64,000 nt of DNA from contig NZ_JAAATY010000022.1 of assembly GCF_013280595.1 (NCBI RefSeq), forward strand, positions 1-64,000, given 5' to 3'. Positions 42,052 through 50,835 of the stretch are shown here, one piece after another. The stretch's first letter is position 1. Each line of letters begins with the position of its first letter. The notes under the pieces are model-generated. The model was not told the DNA's origin. It searched no databases and was given only the letters and a program-made list of their open reading frames with translations. Source of the DNA: Kibdelosporangium persicum (GTDB taxonomy: Bacteria; Actinomycetota; Actinomycetes; Mycobacteriales; Pseudonocardiaceae). Position numbers and translations under genes: made by a program.

Positions 42052-44172
42052 ATGACCGGACGCGTGTCGGGACCGCTCTCGCGGTTCCGCGGACTCGTCA
42101 AGCCGTGGGGTTCGAAGGCCGCCACTCTGGTGGTGATCGGCGTGGTGGTGGCGGGAACGGTCGTCGGCGTTCTGTTCGGCGACGGCGTGGCACGCACGAT
42201 CGTCGACATCTCGGACGGATCTACCTGGCTGGCGGACGATTCACGCGGTCAAGTGGTGCAGGTCAACCCGAGCACAGGCAAGCCGGAGGCCCGCGTAGCC
42301 GTGGGACAGCCGGGATCGGACCTGGACGTGCGACAACGCGACGGGCGCCTGATGGTGGTCAACCGGCGGACCGGGGAGGTCACGTCGATCGACCTGGCCA
42401 CCTTGCTGGCGTCGGGCCGTCGTCAGGTGACCGCGGGTGACGCGGCGGAAGTGTTGCTGGACAAGAACCGGATGTACGTGGTGGACCGCGACAAGGGCAC
42501 GATCACGAACGTCGATCCCGCGTCGACCCAGACGATCGGCGAGGAATGGCGCTCCCCCACTCCGTTGGCGGACGCCGCGGTGGACGGCGCCAGCCGGGTA
42601 TGGGCGATCGACAAGGACGGCAGGTTGTCCGAGGTCGCCTGGTCGGACGATGCGACGAGGTTCGTGGAACAGCAACAGCAACGGCCTGTCCGGGGCGCCG
42701 GCGGCGGCCAGTCCGCCTTGGTCGCGCACGACCGTGGCGTCACCGTGCTCGGACCTGATCAGGGTGTCGTGGTGCAGGTGGACACCGGTCATGATCGTGC
42801 CATCGCGGTGCCTGGCCTGAAAACTCCCCTGTGGGCGGCCGATGCCAGTCCGGCCGACCTGGTCCCGGCCGCCGTGGAAAGCAGCGGGACCGTCATTGTC
42901 GTACGCGCCGATCAGGTCCTTGAGGTGCGTGTCACCGACATCGGCTGCCGCAAGCCCACCAAGCCCGCCGTCCTGCACGATCTGCTGTACGTGCCGTGTT
43001 CGGGCGCACGCAAGGTGATCGTGCTCGACAAGGACGGACGGCGTGCCCGGGCGGACATCGTGACGCCCGAGGGTGGTGAGCCCGAACTGGTTCTCGACGA
43101 CGGGCGGCTGATCGTCAATGTGCCAGGCGCGAGCACGGCGGTCGTGGTGGACCACGACGGAAGTACTCGCACTGTGGACACCAAGGATCCGAATGGCCGC
43201 GTCCGTGACGTCGACGGGCGCGAAACCCCACCCCCGCCGCCTCCTCCAGCCCAGGCTGACACCCCAGCCGCGCCACCTCCCGGGCAGGGACCGGGCAACG
43301 CGGTGACTGTGGTGACACAACCAGCCGTGACCGCGCCGCCAGTGACCGCGCCACCGGCGGCCACACCACCACCTCCGCCGCCACCGTCCACCACGAGGAC
43401 AACACCAACCACCACAACGGTTCCACCGCCTCCGCCGACCCCTGAGGAAGTGCGGCCGAAGAGTGTGACGGCCACCGCTCGGGCCGACGGTTCGGTGCTG
43501 GTGACCTGGACACCTGGCCCGAAACGGCCTGAGCGTTTCCAGGTGCTGCTCAACGGTACGACGCCTGCCCTGGTCACTCAGGTGCCCGGCACCGCCACCT
43601 CGGCGGTGCTCACCACCGTGAAACCTGGCACTACCGGCACTTTCTTCGTGATCGGCGTACCGCCGGGACATCCGCAGGGCACTGGCCTGCCGACGTCGCC
43701 CGCCAGCAACGCGGTGACCGTCTTCACCAGGCCCGGACCGCCCACGAGCCTGACCATCGTACGGGCCAACTTCGAGGACGGACGCCTCTACGTGTGGGTG
43801 CGGTGGCAACCCGCCGAGCCCAACGGCAGGACGGTCACTGCCTACCGGCTCGTCGGTCGTGCCAGCAACGGGGAAACGTATCGGGATGACGACGCCAAAC
43901 TCGAGACGTTCCGGCGTGGCGCACTGAGCCGGTACGCCTGCGGCAGCGACTGTTTCCTCGCCGGTATCAAGGTCGAAATCGAGGTGACAGCGGTGAACGA
44001 GGCCGGCGCAGGCCAGCCCGCGAAGATCGAATGGGAGCACGAAGGCGTTCCCCGGCAAAGGTCGGGCAACGGCCCGATCCCGGTCGTGCCGGTAGCAATA
44101 CCGTCGCTGCTTTCCGGCTTGACCGGTTTGATCGCAGGGCGGCGCCGCCGTCGCAAGGAGGCAAGTCGATGA
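42052..44172 (+). CDS. membrane-anchored propeller-like protein with two fibronectin type III domains
   Basis: 706 residues. One N-terminal membrane helix at about 22-42 (A-A-T-L-V-V-I-G-V-V-V-A-G-T-V-V-G-V-L-F), then an outside domain of repeated beta units (D-S-R-G-Q-V-V-Q-V-N-P-S-T-G, N-R-R-T-G-E-V-T-S-I-D, D-R-D-K-G-T-I-T-N-V-D) like an NHL/WD propeller. A Pro/Thr-rich stalk with runs of six to seven Pro follows, then two Fn3-type domains (V-T-W-T-P-G-P; V-R-W-Q-P-A-E-P). It ends in a hydrophobic stretch and basic tail L-I-A-G-R-R-R-R-R-K. It could be a second anchor, making it a two-ended envelope protein. Coupled to moxR by ATGA; role possibly as the outer part of the machine. Confidence 0.8.
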   Translation: MTGRVSGPLSRFRGLVKPWGSKAATLVVIGVVVAGTVVGVLFGDGVARTIVDISDGSTWLADDSRGQVVQVNPSTGKPEARVAVGQPGSDLDVRQRDGRLMVVNRRTGEVTSIDLATLLASGRRQVTAGDAAEVLLDKNRMYVVDRDKGTITNVDPASTQTIGEEWRSPTPLADAAVDGASRVWAIDKDGRLSEVAWSDDATRFVEQQQQRPVRGAGGGQSALVAHDRGVTVLGPDQGVVVQVDTGHDRAIAVPGLKTPLWAADASPADLVPAAVESSGTVIVVRADQVLEVRVTDIGCRKPTKPAVLHDLLYVPCSGARKVIVLDKDGRRARADIVTPEGGEPELVLDDGRLIVNVPGASTAVVVDHDGSTRTVDTKDPNGRVRDVDGRETPPPPPPPAQADTPAAPPPGQGPGNAVTVVTQPAVTAPPVTAPPAATPPPPPPPSTTRTTPTTTTVPPPPPTPEEVRPKSVTATARADGSVLVTWTPGPKRPERFQVLLNGTTPALVTQVPGTATSAVLTTVKPGTTGTFFVIGVPPGHPQGTGLPTSPASNAVTVFTRPGPPTSLTIVRANFEDGRLYVWVRWQPAEPNGRTVTAYRLVGRASNGETYRDDDAKLETFRRGALSRYACGSDCFLAGIKVEIEVTAVNEAGAGQPAKIEWEHEGVPRQRSGNGPIPVVPVAIPSLLSGLTGLIAGRRRRRKEASR

Positions 44173-45149
44173 CCACCGCACCAACCGCCCTGTCGACCGG
44201 TGACATCGTCGGATTCCGCACCCTGCACGCCAGACTGGGCGACGCCATCGAAATCGCCGTACGCGGCAAGCGTTCCGCGGTGGACCTCGTGCTGGTGGCC
44301 TTGTTCGCCGGTGGCCACGTGCTGATCGAGGACGTCCCGGGGACCGGGAAGACCACTCTGGCCCGGTCGGTCGCGGCGGCGCTGGGCGGCGTGACGCGCC
44401 GCATCCAGTTCACACCCGACCTGTTGCCCAGCGATGTCACCGGCACGTCGGTGTACGACCCACGCACCGGCGACGTGCGCTTCCGTCCGGGACCGGTGTT
44501 CGGCAACGTCGTGCTGGCCGACGAGATCAACCGCGCCGCGGCCAAAACCCAGTCCGCCCTCCTTGAAGTGATGGAGGAACGGACAGTGACCGCGGACGGC
44601 ACAGTGCACCTGGTGCCCGACCCGTTCCTGGTCGTGGCAACACAAAACCCCATCGACCTGGACGGCACGTACCGCCTGCCGGAGGCACAACTCGACCGGT
44701 TCCTCATCCGTACCGCACTCGGCTACCCGGATGTCGAGCACGAACTGGAAGTGCTCCAGCCGTCAGGCAGCGCGGGCGCGGTCGTGGACGTGCCGACGGT
44801 CAGCAGGCCGGACGAGGTGGTCACGTACACACGGATGCTGCGCCAGTTGTTCGTGGCCGAGCCGTTGCTGCGATACGTCCGGTCGATCGGAATGGCCACC
44901 CGAACGGATACGCGGCTCCGGCTCGGTGCCAGCTCACGAGGTTTGCGAGCGCTCGTGCGGTGTATCCAGGTATACGCCGCCGCACAAGGCCGCAACTATG
45001 TCGTCCCCAGCGACGTTCAACGGCTCGCGGCGCCGGTACTGGCCCATCGCCTCGTGCTCACGAGAGACGCGATCCTCGCTGGGACAACAGCGAACCAGGT
45101 CGTCACCGACGCGGTGGCCAAGGTCGACGTGCCCAGCCCGACGAACTGA
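44169..45149 (+). CDS. MoxR-family AAA+ ATPase
   Basis: 326 residues. Walker A in L-I-E-D-V-P-G-T-G-K-T-T, Walker B in V-L-A-D-E-I-N-R-A, sensor 1 in V-A-T-Q-N-P-I-D and the MoxR block G-T-Y-R-L-P-E-A-Q-L-D-R-F. ATG at 44169 overlaps the preceding stop and has AAGGAGG. MoxR proteins act as chaperones with partner DUF58/VWA proteins, and the next gene is exactly such a DUF58 protein. Part of a MoxR-DUF58-TgpA cassette. Confidence 0.95.
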   Translation: MTTAPTALSTGDIVGFRTLHARLGDAIEIAVRGKRSAVDLVLVALFAGGHVLIEDVPGTGKTTLARSVAAALGGVTRRIQFTPDLLPSDVTGTSVYDPRTGDVRFRPGPVFGNVVLADEINRAAAKTQSALLEVMEERTVTADGTVHLVPDPFLVVATQNPIDLDGTYRLPEAQLDRFLIRTALGYPDVEHELEVLQPSGSAGAVVDVPTVSRPDEVVTYTRMLRQLFVAEPLLRYVRSIGMATRTDTRLRLGASSRGLRALVRCIQVYAAAQGRNYVVPSDVQRLAAPVLAHRLVLTRDAILAGTTANQVVTDAVAKVDVPSPTN

Positions 45150-45155
45150 GCGCAC

Positions 45156-46322
45156 ATGTTCCGCGTACTGGGCTGGTTGACCCCGAGAGGCAGCGGTGCG
45201 CTGCTGGTCGGCGGTGCACTGCTGGCAACGGGGATCGCGTGGCGCTATCCCGGCCTGATCGCTTTCGGCGCGGGCCTGCTGCTGCTTGCGACACTGGGGC
45301 TCGTGTCGGTCGCGGTCCCGGTACCGATCTCGTTGGAACGCACGGTTTTTCCGGTCCAAGTCGCCCGGTACGGCACCTGCACCGCGACGCTTCGTGTGCG
45401 GCACAAGGGAAGCGCATGGCCTGTCACCTTGGACGCCGTCGACCATCTGGACGGTGAGCCGCTTCCGGTGCAGGCCTCCCGGCTGCGCCCCGGCGAGACG
45501 AAGGAGATGACATATGCGATTCCCACTCTGCGGCGGGGAGTGCGTGTCGTCGGCCGTCTGGTGGTGCACCGGCACGGCATAGCGGGTCTTGCTCGCCGGA
45601 CCATCAGCCTCGGCGACACGGTGAACGTGCATGTCCTCCCCCGCACGCTGACGGTCCGAACGCTGCCAGCCGGGGTACGCCGCAACCACGACGGAACAAC
45701 CGAACAAGTCGAGCGCGGCGGCACGGACCTGGTGGGACTAAGGGAATACACGCCAGGAGACGACCTGCGACGGCTGCACTGGGCGACCAGTGCCCGGACC
45801 GGCACGCTCATGATCCGCGAAGACGCCGACCCCGCCCGGCCTCAGCTCGCCGTTCTGCTCGACGACCGGATCTCCAGTTACCGCAACGTCGATGTGGACT
45901 TCGAGGATGCCGTCGAGGTGGCGTCATCACTGGTGAGTGCCGCGATCGAGGCTGGTAGTCCGGTGCGGCTGCGCACCGTGTCCGGTGGCGTGGACGTCGA
46001 GATCAGCGGGTTGCCCGGCAGCGACGACGCCGCCGCGATAGCCAGCCTGTTCGCGGCATTGGCCGATGTGGCCGGAACTCCAGGCGACGACCGTCCAGCG
46101 GCCGTGCTGCCGCACAGCCGTGACGTCGTGGCGGTGATCAGCGGCACGCTCGCCGACGCCGGTTCGCTGGTGCTGGTTGCCGCCAGTGCCGTCGTGGGCG
46201 TCGTGCTCCTGGTCGACCTTCGGTACACCGGACGCGTCGACACCGCCGACAACGTTCTTGTGCTCCGCGGTCCCCGCGCGGAGGAACTGCTGGAGCTGTG
46301 GGATCGGGGGATGGTTCCGTGA
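45156..46322 (+). CDS. DUF58 domain protein
   Basis: 388 residues. Two membrane helices at the N-terminus (A-L-L-V-G-G-A-L-L-A-T-G-I-A-W, then L-I-A-F-G-A-G-L-L-L-L). The DUF58 signature is R-E-Y-T-P-G-D-D-L-R-R-L-H-W-A-T-S-A-R, followed by a VWA-like region (L-A-V-L-L-D-D-R) and a late hydrophobic segment (S-L-V-L-V-A-A-S-A-V-V-G-V-V-L-L-V). It begins six bases after moxR and overlaps the transglutaminase-like gene by GTGA. It probably binds MoxR and anchors the cassette in the membrane. Confidence 0.93.
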   Translation: MFRVLGWLTPRGSGALLVGGALLATGIAWRYPGLIAFGAGLLLLATLGLVSVAVPVPISLERTVFPVQVARYGTCTATLRVRHKGSAWPVTLDAVDHLDGEPLPVQASRLRPGETKEMTYAIPTLRRGVRVVGRLVVHRHGIAGLARRTISLGDTVNVHVLPRTLTVRTLPAGVRRNHDGTTEQVERGGTDLVGLREYTPGDDLRRLHWATSARTGTLMIREDADPARPQLAVLLDDRISSYRNVDVDFEDAVEVASSLVSAAIEAGSPVRLRTVSGGVDVEISGLPGSDDAAAIASLFAALADVAGTPGDDRPAAVLPHSRDVVAVISGTLADAGSLVLVAASAVVGVVLLVDLRYTGRVDTADNVLVLRGPRAEELLELWDRGMVP

Positions 46323-48409
46323 TCGGCCGTGTGTGCTGGGCCGCGGCACTCCTCATGGTGGCCTCGTTCCACCTGTCGGAGGGGTGGACCGGATGGCAGG
46401 CACTACTGACGATGATGCTCGCCGCCGTCGCTCCGGTTGTTCTGGTGGCGCTGGCCGTACGCCTCAAGATGAGGATCGGCATCGCGGTGGGCGTACTCGC
46501 CGGTGTGGTGGCCCTCGGTACGTCTCTGGCGGCCATTTCGACCGGTACTGGCCTCGTGACCGCGTTGCGCGACTCGGTACCCCGGTTGCTGACCGCGCCT
46601 CGGCCAGCTCCGGCCACCATCGACCTGATGCTTCCTGGCGCACTGCTTGCCGCGATCGTCGGATTGATTGTCGCGGCACGCGTCGCGCGCGACGGTCGTG
46701 CATTGGTGGCGCCGCCGGCAGGTGCCAGCGTGCTGTATGTCGCGACCGCGTTGCTCACCAACGGGCAGGCAGATCGGTACGGTTTGGCGGCTGCCGGCCT
46801 GTTGCTGCTCACCGCCGCGGGATGGCTGTTTCTCGACCGCCCCAACGGCCGACACATCGCGCCCGCGTCAGCCGTCGTGGTGACAGTCGGCTCGGCCTGT
46901 GTCGGCCTGTTCGCCGCGGTTCTCCCGATGAGCGACGCGTTCGAGCCGCGAGAACTGGTCCGGCCGCCTTCGCATCGGCTGTCCGAGCCAAGCCCCTTGC
47001 CCCGGCTGGCCGCGTGGGCACTCCAGGGTGACGTGGAACTGATGCGGGTGCGAGGTGAACCCCGGCCGATCCGGCTGGTCGCGCTGGCGGAGTACACCGG
47101 CTCCTCCTGGCGCGTCAGCGGGCTGTACCGGCCGTTGGGCGCGGACGAGCAGGCCAGCCTGCCTGCCGGGCAACGCCGGACTCGCGTCACCGCGAACGTA
47201 CATGTGTCCGGTTTGGACGGTCCCTGGCTGCCCACCGTCGGCGATCCGGTCCACGTCTCGCTGCCCAACGTGGACGTCGACCCGGACTCCGGATCCAGCG
47301 TGGTCCCCGGCGGACTTCGGGCCGGAACGCGTTACGAGATCAGCGGGGACCTGGATGATGCCCGCCCGGACGACATCACCGCGGCCGGTGTACCCGACAC
47401 CCCGGTGACCGCGCCATACCTGTCCACGCCGAACTTGCCGTGGCAGCTCGCGGAATACGCCCGGCAAGCCACCCACAACGCGAACACCCCGTACGAACAG
47501 GCCGTCGCCATCGAGCACGCCGTGCGCTCAGGCCGCAAGTTCGACGCGGGTGCGCCGACCGGCACCTCCTATGCGCGGCTGACCACGTTCCTGCTCGGCC
47601 CGCCGGAAGAGGCAGGCGCACAGGCGGGAACGGCGGAGCAGTTCTCCGCCGCGTTCGCCGTGCTGGCTCGCGCCGCCCGGCTGCCGACGAGGATCGTCGT
47701 GGGTTTTGCTCCTGGCGAGCGAGCCGAAGACGGCACGCTGATCGTGCGCGGCAGACACGCGACAGCTTGGCCTGAGGTCTACTTCGCCGGTTGGGGCTGG
47801 CATGCGTTCAACCCGACCCCGTCGGGCGACGGCTCGACACCCACCGTCGACGCCGCAAGGCAAGAAGTTCTCGCGCGACTGGCGGAACGCGCCACGAGCG
47901 CGATCGTGCCCGCCTCACCTCGGTCCACACCACCGGCACCCAGCCATCAGCAGGCAGCACCACCGGCAACCACCGGTACTCCCGCTGCGAGCCGGCTTGG
48001 TCAGACCATCGCGTTGCTGATCGGGCTCCTGGTGCTGCCGTTGGTCGTGGTGGCCGGCGCCCGGACCGTTCGGCGCGCGCGACACCGGCGTCGCGGTCCG
48101 CAGGGCGCGTGGGCCGAAGTCCTCGATCTGCTTGTCCTGCTGGGGCGACCCGCTGTGGGCTCGCAGGCCGCTCCGGACATCGCCGCCGGTCTCGCGGCAC
48201 TGCTCCCGCTACCGCGGCACGGCGATCCCCACCCGGCGGCACGCCTCGCGTGCGCCGCCGACCAGGCCGCGTTCGGTCCCAATCCACCAACTCCTCGTCC
48301 GGAAGCCTGGACCGACCTCCGCGTGCTGCGACGCGCGGCTCGGCGAGTTGTCCCATGGCATCGACGGCTCTTGTGGCCTGTCGATCCGCGCCCCCTACGC
48401 AGGCGGTAG
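46319..48409 (+). CDS. TgpA-like membrane transglutaminase-fold protein, catalytic Cys replaced
   Basis: 696 residues. About six N-terminal membrane helices (to about residue 210), an outside region, the transglutaminase-core segment at about 390-510, and a C-terminal membrane helix (T-I-A-L-L-I-G-L-L-V-L-P-L-V-V-V-A-G) with a cytosolic tail. The core reads G-T-A-E-Q-F-S-A-A-F-A-V-L-A-R, where active members read G-x-C-E-Q-F; residue 439 is Ala in place of the Cys. The His region H-A-T-A-W-P-E-V-Y-F and the N-P-T-P end are kept. It starts at GTG overlapping the DUF58 stop. Probably a non-catalytic, structural version. Confidence 0.88.
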   Translation: MIGRVCWAAALLMVASFHLSEGWTGWQALLTMMLAAVAPVVLVALAVRLKMRIGIAVGVLAGVVALGTSLAAISTGTGLVTALRDSVPRLLTAPRPAPATIDLMLPGALLAAIVGLIVAARVARDGRALVAPPAGASVLYVATALLTNGQADRYGLAAAGLLLLTAAGWLFLDRPNGRHIAPASAVVVTVGSACVGLFAAVLPMSDAFEPRELVRPPSHRLSEPSPLPRLAAWALQGDVELMRVRGEPRPIRLVALAEYTGSSWRVSGLYRPLGADEQASLPAGQRRTRVTANVHVSGLDGPWLPTVGDPVHVSLPNVDVDPDSGSSVVPGGLRAGTRYEISGDLDDARPDDITAAGVPDTPVTAPYLSTPNLPWQLAEYARQATHNANTPYEQAVAIEHAVRSGRKFDAGAPTGTSYARLTTFLLGPPEEAGAQAGTAEQFSAAFAVLARAARLPTRIVVGFAPGERAEDGTLIVRGRHATAWPEVYFAGWGWHAFNPTPSGDGSTPTVDAARQEVLARLAERATSAIVPASPRSTPPAPSHQQAAPPATTGTPAASRLGQTIALLIGLLVLPLVVVAGARTVRRARHRRRGPQGAWAEVLDLLVLLGRPAVGSQAAPDIAAGLAALLPLPRHGDPHPAARLACAADQAAFGPNPPTPRPEAWTDLRVLRRAARRVVPWHRRLLWPVDPRPLRRR

Positions 48410-48531
48410 GTCGTGTTTCAAATGCCCGATCGCGATAGCCGGGCCGGATGCGGCCCCTGACGCCACCGAGCCGATTCCGGCCTCCGGCCGGGGCAGACTC
48501 TCATCGACCGGGACATCCGAAACACGACCTA
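48407..48531. mobile_element. MITE-like 125-bp inverted repeat carrying the stop codons of both flanking genes
   Basis: A perfect 13-base inverted repeat, TAGGTCGTGTTTC (48407-48419) and GAAACACGACCTA (48519-48531), encloses about 99 bases. The first three bases on each side are the TAG stops of the convergent transglutaminase and kinase genes. If the outer TA on each side is a target duplication, the element is GGTCGTGTTTC...GAAACACGACC at a TA site, as in IS630/mariner-type MITEs. A long-stem terminator is the alternative. Confidence 0.5.
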
Positions 48532-50109
48532 GCCGCGCATGCCGGTGCACCGTTCCGGCGATGCGCCGCGGCGACCACTGTCCACAATGGCCACTACCTG
48601 GAAGCAGTACTGACGCGCGGCAGGGTCCAGTCCTTCGACGGTGAACTGCGTCGTGCCCTGCGAGACGCGTGCCACGACTTCGTACGTGTCGCCGGCTCTG
48701 CGCGTCACGACAAAAGTCCCGGTTCTGTCGGTCGGGTCGGTCCATCGCAGCACCACGCTGGTCGACCGGTCCTCCAGCCCGACAATGGCCGGGCTGAGCT
48801 TGGGGTCGCTGGTGTCGACCTCAGGCAGGCCGGTCCGCCCTGGTTCCGGCCCGGTGTACGTCGGCACCGACACCCCGCCGTCCAACGGCGCCGGGCGGCG
48901 CGTCGGCGCCGAATCGCGCAACAGGGCCATCAACACGCCGATCACAGTCCCGACCACGACGGCGGTCGCACCGAGGAGCGCGATCCGCCGCCATGGCCTG
49001 TGTTTCTCGATCGTGTCCTCAGGTGGCGCGGCAGGTTCGTCCAGCACCAGATCCTTGCCACTGCCCGTGGCTTCCTCGCTTGCCTGGGCAGGCACCCCAC
49101 TGTCCAAATGGGCCAGTGCGGACGTGGCGATGGGGCGCACCGTGCGAACAGGTTCCGGCGGTTTCGGCGCGTCGAACGACTCCGCGGTCCGATCACGCAC
49201 GACCGCGGTACCCGCGAGTCGCGCCGCGATGTCGCCAGTCGCCCTGGTCCCACCCGTGGCCCGGGGCGCCCATGCCTGCGCGTCGGTGGTCACAGCGGCC
49301 AGCGCGGCACGAACCGAGGCAGCGTCGGGAAAACGGTCGGCTCGCTCCTTCGACAGGCACCGGTCGACGATACTGGCCAGCTCGGCCGGAACGTCCCCTC
49401 TGGACAGTGGCCGATGGCGGTCGCTGCGCACCCGCCGAATGTAGGACAACGCTGTGTCGGAGTCCGGGTCCTCGGCCGCGAACGGCGGCCTGCCGTCAAG
49501 CAGCGTGTACAGCGTCGAACCCAGGGAGTAGACGTCGTCCGCCACTGTGGGCGGCTCGCCGTCGAGGATCTGCGGTGCCGCGTGCCGGTAGCTGAAGCGC
49601 TCCAACGAAACGGAATGACCTGCGTCGATCCCCCGCGCCAAGCCGAAGTCGGCCAGTACGTATGACGTGGGCAGCATGAGGATGTTCTGTGGCTTGACAT
49701 CCCGGTGCAACACGCCTTGGGCATGCGCGAATGCCAGCGCATCCGCCACCACGGTACCTACCGCGACGACGTCCTCCACCGCGAACGCACCACGCTCACG
49801 TAACCGGTCGTGTAACGAACCCAGGTCGTAATACTCCATCACCAGACACGGCTTGCCCTCACCGACCGTGCCGGTGTCGATCACCGTCACGATGTTCGGG
49901 TGCTGCCGCCCCAGCCGTACAGTGATCTCCAGTTCCCGCTGGAATCTGGCGGCCGTGGCCGCGTCGTCGACCAGAATCACCTTGACGGCGACGTCCCGGT
50001 CCAGTCCCTCCTGCCGGGCCCGGTACACGACGCTGTCCCCGCCCTTGGCAACCTCGACCAGCCCGCTGTAGCCCGGCAGGGTGAACTGCGGGCCATCATC
50101 TGGCGTCAT
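48529..50109 (-). CDS. membrane Ser/Thr protein kinase with extracellular Fn3-like domain
   Basis: 526 residues. The kinase domain spans about 10-270: Gly-rich loop V-A-K-G-G-D-S-V-V-Y, Lys in V-A-V-K-V-I, H-R-D-V-K-P-Q-N-I-L, D-F-G-L-A, and Y-S-L-G-S-T-L-Y. A juxtamembrane linker follows, then one membrane helix (I-A-L-L-G-A-T-A-V-V-V-G-T-V-I-G-V-L-M-A-L-L), then an outside Fn3-type fold (V-V-L-R-W-T-D-P, and Y-C-F-Q-V-V-A-I-V-D-S). The loop G-G-D lacks the second Gly of GxGxxG. ATG at 50109 has GGAGG eight bases upstream. The Fn3 end parallels that of the propeller/Fn3 protein, and FHA domains in the locus are likely readers of its phosphorylation. Confidence 0.93.
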   Translation of the reverse strand: MTPDDGPQFTLPGYSGLVEVAKGGDSVVYRARQEGLDRDVAVKVILVDDAATAARFQRELEITVRLGRQHPNIVTVIDTGTVGEGKPCLVMEYYDLGSLHDRLRERGAFAVEDVVAVGTVVADALAFAHAQGVLHRDVKPQNILMLPTSYVLADFGLARGIDAGHSVSLERFSYRHAAPQILDGEPPTVADDVYSLGSTLYTLLDGRPPFAAEDPDSDTALSYIRRVRSDRHRPLSRGDVPAELASIVDRCLSKERADRFPDAASVRAALAAVTTDAQAWAPRATGGTRATGDIAARLAGTAVVRDRTAESFDAPKPPEPVRTVRPIATSALAHLDSGVPAQASEEATGSGKDLVLDEPAAPPEDTIEKHRPWRRIALLGATAVVVGTVIGVLMALLRDSAPTRRPAPLDGGVSVPTYTGPEPGRTGLPEVDTSDPKLSPAIVGLEDRSTSVVLRWTDPTDRTGTFVVTRRAGDTYEVVARVSQGTTQFTVEGLDPAARQYCFQVVAIVDSGRRGASPERCTGMRG

Positions 50110-50290
50110 CGCGGAAACCTCCAGCATGCGGCGCTTACACCGATCCTACCGACGATCGCGACCAGGTCGGCGGACCAAGTCCGCCCGGAGAACCGGGAAC
50201 GTTCCGCCTTTCTGGAAGCCCCTCCCGCCAACGTGATCGAGACGAAGTGCGGACAATCTGTGCGCGTTTCGGTGCGGCCAGCCGACCCGA

Positions 50291-50336
50291 GAAGACACCG
50301 AGCGTCGGGTTCGTAGGCCCGACGCTCGGTGTCTTC
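50291..50336. terminator. strong hairpin terminator after the lectin gene
   Basis: A perfect 19-pair stem, GAAGACACCGAGCGTCGGG (50291-50309) with CCCGACGCTCGGTGTCTTC (50318-50336), and an eight-base loop. It begins 11 bases beyond the stop of the minus-strand lectin gene and shields the kinase gene from its transcription. Confidence 0.85.
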
Positions 50337-50346
50337 AGTCAGTAAG

Positions 50347-50835
50347 TCAGTCATAAATGAACGACCACTGCTGCGACGGTGCGTCCGTGCACTCCTGCAC
50401 CTGGATCTCGGCTCCGTTCTGCCTCAGGGAGTCGTGGGCGACGTCCAGGCAGGAGTCGAGGGCGTCGGACTCCAGAGCCAGGCCTGTCGGGTCGTCCCGC
50501 CACCGCTGGTTGTCACCGCCGTGACAATCCCACAGTTGAATCCTGTGGTCGGCCAGATCCACGTCGAGACAACGCCCAGATTCGTCGTTGCGGAGCGTGC
50601 CCGTGTCCCGGTCGTAGTGCCACCACTGGTTGTCACCGTCGTGGCAGTCCCACAGTTGCACCTTCGTGCCGTTGGCATCGAGTGTGCCCGTGTCGGCATC
50701 CAGGCACTGATCGAACGCACGGTTCACAATCTTGACAGCGGGGTCCGCGAAAGCGGTGCCCGCCAACGGGATGGTGACTCCGGCGAGCGCGATCACCGCT
50801 GCCACGACGGCCCGTACCAGGTTTTTCCCTACCAT
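50347..50835 (-). CDS. secreted ricin-type beta-trefoil lectin domain protein
   Basis: 162 residues. The signal peptide (L-V-R-A-V-V-A-A-V-I-A-L-A-G-V-T-I-P-L-A-G, cleavage after A-F-A, about residue 30) precedes one full beta-trefoil with three QxW-type repeats: C-L-D-A-D-T-G with N-Q-W-W, C-L-D-V-D-L-A-D with N-Q-R-W, and C-L-D-V-A-H-D with Q-Q-W. Such stand-alone domains bind galactose, xylan or similar sugars. ATG at 50835 has AGGA upstream. No enzyme domain is attached; monocistronic with a strong terminator. Confidence 0.92.
   Translation of the reverse strand: MVGKNLVRAVVAAVIALAGVTIPLAGTAFADPAVKIVNRAFDQCLDADTGTLDANGTKVQLWDCHDGDNQWWHYDRDTGTLRNDESGRCLDVDLADHRIQLWDCHGGDNQRWRDDPTGLALESDALDSCLDVAHDSLRQNGAEIQVQECTDAPSQQWSFIYD

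Noticed and set aside
42241-44184. 647-residue minus-strand frame opposite the propeller/Fn3 gene
   Set aside because: Repetitive Arg/Gly/His text, no ribosome site; the plus strand has a strong ribosome site, membrane helix and Fn3 domains.
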